A DNA stretch of 19,236 bases, from the NCBI GenBank assembly GCA_031552765.1, contig JAVBME010000031.1:1-19236 (forward strand), read 5' to 3'. The notes under the pieces were generated by a model. That model did not search any database. It was not told the DNA's origin and worked only from the letters and a program-made list of their open reading frames with translations. Below, one piece after another: positions 14,886 to 19,236 of the stretch. Made by a program: the position numbers and the translations under genes. Position 1 is the stretch's first letter, and each line of letters opens with the position of its first letter. This DNA comes from JAVBME01 sp031552765 (lineage in GTDB: Bacteria; Bacillota; Negativicutes; Acidaminococcales; JAISLQ01).

Positions 14886-15418
14886 GAGTGGAAATAGTAC
14901 TCAGTGGATACGGCGGCCAGGGGCTCTTGCTGGCCGGTGGGATATTGGGCGAGGCGGCCGCCATCTACGAAGGGCTTAACGCGACTAACAACCAGACCTA
15001 CGGTGTGCAGGCGCGCGGCGGTGAAAGCCGTTCGGAGATAATAGTAAGCGATGAAGATATAAACTACGCCGAGATAGAGCATCCGGACATCCTTCTGGCT
15101 ATGTCGCAAAGCGCGTTCAACAAGTTTGCGCCGGCAGCCAAAGAGGATGCGATCATCATCGTAGATACTACTTTTGTTGAAGATTTTTCCTGCGTAAAAC
15201 AACCTGAGAAGCTGAAAAAGTATGCTATTACTTCTACCGCGCAAGAGGTGGCGGGGCGCAATATCCTGGCCAATATCGTCGCGTTGGGCATTATAGCCAA
15301 GCTTACCGGCGTAGTCAGTGAGGAAAGCCTTTTAAAAGCTGTACTGAAAAAAGCGCCGAAAGACAGTGAAGAGGCGAACCGCAAGGCTTTGCGCGGCGGG
15401 GTGTTGCTGGCAGACTGA
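14882..15418 (+). CDS. korC: 2-oxoacid:ferredoxin oxidoreductase subunit gamma
   Basis: The ATG at 14882 overlaps the korB stop (ATGA). The 178-residue protein begins EIVLSGYGGQGLLLAGGILG and contains TNNQTYGVQARGGESRSEII and PDILLAMSQSAFNKF, the pattern of the POR/KOR gamma domain that binds CoA and closes over the active site. It has normal length and completes the four-subunit enzyme. The spacing to the next gene is 18 bases. Confidence 0.92.
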   Translation: MRVEIVLSGYGGQGLLLAGGILGEAAAIYEGLNATNNQTYGVQARGGESRSEIIVSDEDINYAEIEHPDILLAMSQSAFNKFAPAAKEDAIIIVDTTFVEDFSCVKQPEKLKKYAITSTAQEVAGRNILANIVALGIIAKLTGVVSEESLLKAVLKKAPKDSEEANRKALRGGVLLAD

Positions 15419-15436
15419 TAAGCGGGGAGGGGCAAA

Positions 15437-16045
15437 ATGAAGACGATAACCAAGATAACTGTAATCAATGCCGGGCTGTGCAACGGCTGCGGCGCCTGTT
15501 CAAGGGTATGTCCGGTGGTGGCCATAACCGTGGAAAAAACGGACGGGGGCAGGAAAGCGGTGGTAGCTGATAATATCTGCCAGGGCTGCAATATATGCGT
15601 GTCCCGCTGCCCACAAAAGGCTATGACATTGGAAGAGCGTAAAGAAAGCCGGGATATCGGCATAAAAAATATAGCTGTAGACGAAGCGATAGAAAAAATG
15701 TGCGAAGCGGCCCATATATATCCGGAGCAGATAATCTGTTTTTGCCACCGGGTGCCGGCCAAGGAGATAGCTAAAGCGATACTCATGGGGGCGAAGACGC
15801 CGGAAGATGTATCGCGCATGACCGGCGCCAGGGCGGGCTGCGGAGTGCTTTGCATTACAAGTGTGTTGCGGCTGCTGCTGGCGGCCGGTGTGGAGCTCGG
15901 AAAAGCGCCGGGCTGTCAGTGGTACGGCAATATGGCTACTATTTGGGAAATACCCGAGGCCGTTATGGAAAAATATGGCAAACAGTATTATCTGAAAGAA
16001 GACCAGGAACATATGAAAAAAGTTTTCCCGGGAGGTGACTTATGA
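15437..16045 (+). CDS. Ferredoxin fused to a BFD-like [2Fe-2S] domain
   Basis: ATG 15437 follows GGGGAGGGG. Residues 15-25 and 48-58 hold two 4Fe-4S motifs (CxxCxxCxxxCP). After a helical link comes ICFCHRVPAKEIAKAILMGA and TGARAGCGVLC, the helix-turn-helix fold of bacterioferritin-associated-ferredoxin-like domains. Cys101, Cys103, Cys135 and Cys139 would hold a [2Fe-2S] cluster. The second pair is spaced Cys-x3-Cys, where the common form is Cys-x2-Cys. The last ~60 residues (WYGNMATIWEIPEAVMEKYG) match nothing I know. It probably carries electrons between the oxidoreductase and another redox partner. Its end overlaps the next gene by four bases. Confidence 0.75.
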   Translation: MKTITKITVINAGLCNGCGACSRVCPVVAITVEKTDGGRKAVVADNICQGCNICVSRCPQKAMTLEERKESRDIGIKNIAVDEAIEKMCEAAHIYPEQIICFCHRVPAKEIAKAILMGAKTPEDVSRMTGARAGCGVLCITSVLRLLLAAGVELGKAPGCQWYGNMATIWEIPEAVMEKYGKQYYLKEDQEHMKKVFPGGDL

Positions 16046-17517
16046 GAGAGTACCGGGCGCCGTTAGCGCCAACGCCGGCCAGGGTATCTACCTATAACAT
16101 GCCGCCGGAAAAGCTGGCTATGCGGGCGGCCGAACTGCCTGGCATGACCGGCATGGTGATATCTGACCTGTTTACGGGCAGCGACACATCCATGCGGGGC
16201 AAAACTGCTGAAGAAATACGCGCCAATACCAAGGGCCTGACACTTAAAGCGCTGGAGAACATCGACTTTAGCAAAATACAGCCGGGCGATTCGGTAAATC
16301 TGTTGACTTCGCACCATGGTTACAGCATCTATGGCGGCGAGGCTTATGTAGAGATAATACGCACGGTGAAAGACGAAATAGAGCGGCGCTGCGGGGCTGT
16401 CGATATACGCCTCAGAGCGGGCGTTGGCCTGCGTTTTGCCGAGACACAGGAATACATCAAAAAATTTGGCCTGGGCGAATATTTTAAAGGCAAGGCGCTC
16501 GCGACAGCGCCGGTCGATCCGGGCGTGCCCATAGAAACGGAACTGGGCACTCTTTACGGTATAAAAGCAGCCTACGATGCCAAATGGATAATACACATAC
16601 ACAATAACGACGTGCGCGAACTGCACTACCACCGCCAACTGGGCCGGCTGTTCAAACCTTTCGCCATGTCATACGCGACCATAGAAACGCGTTCCTCCTA
16701 TCATCAGAGTATGGGCCCGCGCGCGGCCAACCTGATAGCCCGCTGCATATTCGAGTCGGACTATATCCAGGGCAAATATGTGTGCGGCGTTATGCTCCAG
16801 GTGGGGCCGGCCGGCATGATGGGCATAGACGCCGACAACGATTTAGTGCGCCAAGACAGGCGCTTTAGTGTATATAACCTGACTTGGTACGGTAAACTGC
16901 TTACCCTCTTAAGCAAGATAGACAAAGCTATTTTGATTATCGACTACCCGGGTCCGTTGCCTTATACCACGGCGGGCGGCATACTCTTTGGCAACTTTCT
17001 CAACGCGACGATAGACGAGTTGGATTTGGACGTGCCTACGCCGCCGTTTACGCGGTATACGGACATGCTCTATCCGGGCAGAGAGCCGATATATAGCCGA
17101 CTGCCGCCGCCCAATCCGGCTATTCGCGGACTGTTGGTAAACTATAGCTCCAACGGCTATCCGGGCACCTTCTTCGCCCAGCAACTGCCGGTAGTAGCGG
17201 TGGGCGAGCAGGCAAACGTGTTTAGGCATTGTCCGCAAAACAAGCTGTTCATGGATTACGCCCTGGAAGCGGCCGACCTGCCTGCTGCGCTGGATTTTTT
17301 GCAAAAAGCGGCCGATACCAGGCAGGTGCTGGTATTTGACGGCGCTGTCGGCGGTTTCAATGTGAGCCGGGAGATGGCGGATAAAATGCTGGAGCTGGCG
17401 CCGGGAGCGTCTAAAGAAGTGGACGAAACACTCATGCCGCTGTGGCTCAAACAGCGTGGTATAAGCGAAACAGAGGCGAAGGAGTGGATGGCGGATATCC
17501 GTGCGCTGGACAGATAG
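16042..17517 (+). CDS. LarA-like (nickel-pincer racemase superfamily) protein, role unknown
   Basis: The 491-residue protein starts at ATG 16042 after GGGAGGTG. I do not recognise it as a named enzyme, but its order of motifs follows LarA (DUF2088): a first strand/helix unit (GDSVNLLTSHHGYSIYGGEA), DIRLRAGVGLRFAETQEYIK where LarA has ATGTHRP.T.EE, a Gly-rich VPIETELGTLYGIKAAYDAK, and GPRAANLIARCIFESDYI as in the LarA NP.R helix. His195, Lys205 and His221 repeat the LarA spacing of His174, Lys184 and His200: 10 and 16 residues. Those hold catalysis, the pincer-nucleotide link and nickel. The other LarA catalytic His (108) is not seen. It is longer than LarA (about 425). It has no signal peptide. 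Its place between the ferredoxin and ubiX makes it part of the pathway. Confidence 0.45.
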   Translation: MREYRAPLAPTPARVSTYNMPPEKLAMRAAELPGMTGMVISDLFTGSDTSMRGKTAEEIRANTKGLTLKALENIDFSKIQPGDSVNLLTSHHGYSIYGGEAYVEIIRTVKDEIERRCGAVDIRLRAGVGLRFAETQEYIKKFGLGEYFKGKALATAPVDPGVPIETELGTLYGIKAAYDAKWIIHIHNNDVRELHYHRQLGRLFKPFAMSYATIETRSSYHQSMGPRAANLIARCIFESDYIQGKYVCGVMLQVGPAGMMGIDADNDLVRQDRRFSVYNLTWYGKLLTLLSKIDKAILIIDYPGPLPYTTAGGILFGNFLNATIDELDLDVPTPPFTRYTDMLYPGREPIYSRLPPPNPAIRGLLVNYSSNGYPGTFFAQQLPVVAVGEQANVFRHCPQNKLFMDYALEAADLPAALDFLQKAADTRQVLVFDGAVGGFNVSREMADKMLELAPGASKEVDETLMPLWLKQRGISETEAKEWMADIRALDR

Positions 17518-17526
17518 GAGATTGGC

Positions 17527-18090
17527 ATGATGAAAATAGTGGTCGCAATAACCGGAGCCAGTGGCGCGATATACGGTATACGGTTGCTGGAAGCCCTGCG
17601 CGGGCATAAAGTGGAGACCCACCTTATACTGAGCAAGTGGGGCAAAGAAACGATAAGGATAGAGACAGATTTGGCCGTGGCCGCTGTAGAGGCCATGGCT
17701 ACAAAAATATATGAAGAAGATGATTTGGCCGCGGCGGTCTCTAGCGGCTCTTTCCTGTACGGCGGCATGGTGGTTGCACCTTGCAGCATGAAAACTTTGT
17801 CCGGCATAGCGCACGGCTATGCCGAGGGGCTGGTGCAGCGCGCTGCCGACGTATGCATAAAAGAACGGCGCAAACTAATTTTGTGCGTGCGCGAGTCGCC
17901 GCTCAGCCCCATACATCTTGAAAACATGCTTTTATTATCACGGCTGGGTGTTGATATAATGCCGCCCATGCCCGCGTTTTACAACAGACCGCAAAATCTT
18001 GACGACATAGTACGCCACCATACCGGCAAAGTACTCGACCATCTTGGAATAAAGCACCAGTCTATGATAAGATGGGGAAAAGAAGACTGA
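17527..18090 (+). CDS. ubiX: UbiX-family flavin prenyltransferase
   Basis: The 187-residue protein begins MKIVVAITGASGAIYGIRLL (two adjacent ATGs, 17527 and 17530; GGAG upstream). The middle has YGGMVVAPCSMKTLSGIAHG and LVQRAADVCIKERRKLILCV, then RESPLSPIHLENMLLLSRLG and MPPMPAFYNRPQNLDDIV, the classical UbiX signatures. It joins a dimethylallyl group to reduced FMN to make the prenyl-FMN cofactor of UbiD. Length is normal. Being in the same operon as UbiD, LpdD-like and zinc-ribbon genes, it supplies the cofactor for this pathway rather than, or as well as, for quinone synthesis. Confidence 0.93.
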   Translation: MMKIVVAITGASGAIYGIRLLEALRGHKVETHLILSKWGKETIRIETDLAVAAVEAMATKIYEEDDLAAAVSSGSFLYGGMVVAPCSMKTLSGIAHGYAEGLVQRAADVCIKERRKLILCVRESPLSPIHLENMLLLSRLGVDIMPPMPAFYNRPQNLDDIVRHHTGKVLDHLGIKHQSMIRWGKED

Positions 18091-18100
18091 GGTATGTGTT

Positions 18101-18997
18101 ATGGCAAATTATAACCTGTTTGAAAAAAAAGAGCTGACAATAACCAATCTGGAACTTGAAGGCACAGACCTGAACCTGGTGGCCGGGGCGGTGGCCGGGA
18201 CGCTTGGCCTTGACGTGGAAAGCGTGCTGGTGGTTGACGTGCGTGATGACCATATAACGCTGGATGTTTTAAACAACCAGGTGACAGCTGAAAAAATCTA
18301 CGGGAAAAAGGCTGAACTGCTGGCTGCGCTGGCCGGGGTGCCCGGTCTTAAAGTAGCGCCGGACACCGATATACATTCACAAGGCATACTGGGCCAAATG
18401 GTGCTGGACGAGGCGGACAAAGAACGTGTGCTCAGCGGCGCCGCGCAAATGGCGGGCGGCATACTGGCCCGCCTGCGGCAAAAAGCCATAGTCTATCCGA
18501 CCGGTTTTGAAGTGATAAAAGGTATGATAAAAGATACCAACACGCCCTATATCGTCTCCGTGCTGACAGAACATGGATACAGCGCGCGCGCCGGCGAAGC
18601 CATAGACGACGACCTCTCGCTCATAGCCGGTAAAATGCGGCGGGCAGTGGAAGAAGGCTACGGCCTGATAATAACGACCGGCGGCGTAGGGGCGGAAGAC
18701 AAGGACAAAACAGTGGAGGCCGCACTAAAAATAGACCCGACAGGGGCTACGCCCTATCTGGTGAAGTTTGAGGCGGGCAAAGGGCGGCATGTGAAGGACG
18801 GCATACGCATATGCGTGGCCGAGTTGGAATTCGCTTGCATAATCTGTCTGCCAGGGCCAAACGACGAAGTGCGGCTGGCCATGCCGGAAATACTCTACGG
18901 CATGGCCGAAAGCCAGGGCAAAGAAAAACTGAGCCGGAACATAGCAAAAGCGCTAAGACATAAATACACCGGAATGCATCATGGGTTGTACAACTAA
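18101..18997 (+). CDS. Molybdopterin-binding-domain protein (MogA/MoaB/CinA-like) with unassigned N-terminus
   Basis: ATG 18101 has GAGG eight bases upstream; 298 residues. The N-terminal ~130 residues (LNLVAGAVAGTLGLDVESVL, VDVRDDHITLDVL, DTDIHSQGILGQMVL) are not a domain I can name. From about residue 133, YPTGFEVIKGMIKDTNTPYI, SARAGEAIDDDLSLIAGKM and LIITTGGVGAEDKDKTVEAA follow the MoCF-binding fold of MogA, MoaB, MoeA and CinA, with the typical TGGVG loop. Such domains bind molybdopterin or hydrolyse nucleotide-type molecules. No molybdenum gene is nearby, so it may act on a different cofactor or nucleotide of the pathway. It lies ten bases after ubiX. Its last codons overlap the converging transposase, so the native C-terminus may have been changed. 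Confidence 0.65.
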   Translation: MANYNLFEKKELTITNLELEGTDLNLVAGAVAGTLGLDVESVLVVDVRDDHITLDVLNNQVTAEKIYGKKAELLAALAGVPGLKVAPDTDIHSQGILGQMVLDEADKERVLSGAAQMAGGILARLRQKAIVYPTGFEVIKGMIKDTNTPYIVSVLTEHGYSARAGEAIDDDLSLIAGKMRRAVEEGYGLIITTGGVGAEDKDKTVEAALKIDPTGATPYLVKFEAGKGRHVKDGIRICVAELEFACIICLPGPNDEVRLAMPEILYGMAESQGKEKLSRNIAKALRHKYTGMHHGLYN

Positions 18998-19236
18998 GTC
19001 TCTTGTCTAACAACATTTGAAAATCCCAACAAAGTATCAATAGGTCGTTTACCCATATTACGGTACCCTCTATGTGGCCGCTCTGTGTTGTAATTGTTAA
19101 GCCACAAATCCATATCTTGCTGCAAGGCCTCGACCGTTTCGTAAAAGTTTTCCCGGAAAGTCACGCGGAAGAATTCGTCTAAAATGGTTCTATTGAATCG
19201 TTCGACAAACCCGTTGGTCTGGGGAGTTCTTACCTT
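18994..19236 (-). CDS. IS481-family transposase, C-terminal 80 residues, cut by window edge
   Basis: On the minus strand an open frame enters from the right edge and stops at TAG (18994-18996). It reads RTPQTNGFVERFNRTILDEF, LQQDMDLWLNNYNTERPH and RGYRNMGKRPIDTLLGFSNV, the end of the integrase core of IS481-type transposases, including the catalytic Glu in VERFNRT. Its stop shares three bases with the end of the preceding gene, so the element probably inserted close to or within the original 3' end of that gene. The inverted repeat and the remainder of the element are outside or not resolvable. Confidence 0.8.
   Translation of the reverse strand, partial: KVRTPQTNGFVERFNRTILDEFFRVTFRENFYETVEALQQDMDLWLNNYNTERPHRGYRNMGKRPIDTLLGFSNVVRQET

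Noticed and set aside
15064..15855. 263-aa minus-strand frame across korC and the ferredoxin gene
   Set aside because: It is antisense to two well-supported genes and shows no domain; GC-biased third positions explain the open frame.
16909..17814. 301-aa minus-strand frame across the LarA-like gene and ubiX
   Set aside because: Antisense to supported genes; His/Arg-rich composition without domains is typical of a shadow frame.
1..19236. CRISPR array or rRNA genes
   Set aside because: No regularly spaced repeats and no rRNA-like sequence are visible.

Overview
The window looks like part of the chromosome of an anaerobic Firmicute. The serine recombinase, IS256 and IS481 elements, TAXI-type TRAP transporter, ferredoxin-linked 2-oxoacid oxidoreductase and LpdD/UbiD/UbiX set fit Negativicutes or Clostridia. 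The sequence alone does not fix the genus. The left 4 kb is AT-rich, while the right 13 kb is more GC-rich with many ATA isoleucine codons.

Left part (1-5560) is accessory and decaying DNA. It holds a transposase tail, two related exported 'WGES' proteins (one broken by a one-base deletion in a homopolymer), a HicB antitoxin remnant abutting a small Cys-His-Asp transglutaminase-like protein, a serine recombinase, a Cro/CI-type regulator behind twin palindromes, a tRNA-Val(GAC) with a perfect consensus promoter and its own terminator, and a frameshifted IS256-family element.

Right part (5572-18997) is one coherent catabolic locus on the + strand. Block 1 is an LpdD-like prenyl-flavin chaperone, a GntR/FCD regulator and a divergent quinolinate-phosphoribosyltransferase-like protein. 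It is followed by a terminator, a strong promoter and a long leader. Block 2 runs almost without gaps: TAXI solute-binding lipoprotein, fused TRAP permease, UbiD decarboxylase, 53-aa zinc ribbon, ferredoxin subunit plus alpha, beta and gamma subunits of a 2-oxoacid:ferredoxin oxidoreductase, a ferredoxin/BFD fusion, a LarA-like protein, UbiX and a molybdopterin-binding-domain protein. Three GTATAC-centred sites, two of them in promoters, probably bind the GntR protein and tie both blocks together.

Inferred logic: a carboxylate is imported by the TRAP system and (de)carboxylated by prenyl-FMN-dependent UbiD. UbiX makes the flavin cofactor; LpdD and the zinc ribbon are accessory. The product or a later intermediate is oxidised through a 2-oxoacid:ferredoxin oxidoreductase with CoA. 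The LarA-like protein keeps the His-Lys-His spacing of nickel-pincer racemases and is probably a new enzyme of the pathway. The substrate is unknown, and this is the most promising undescribed system in the window. An IS481-family transposase converges on the last stop codon at the right edge.
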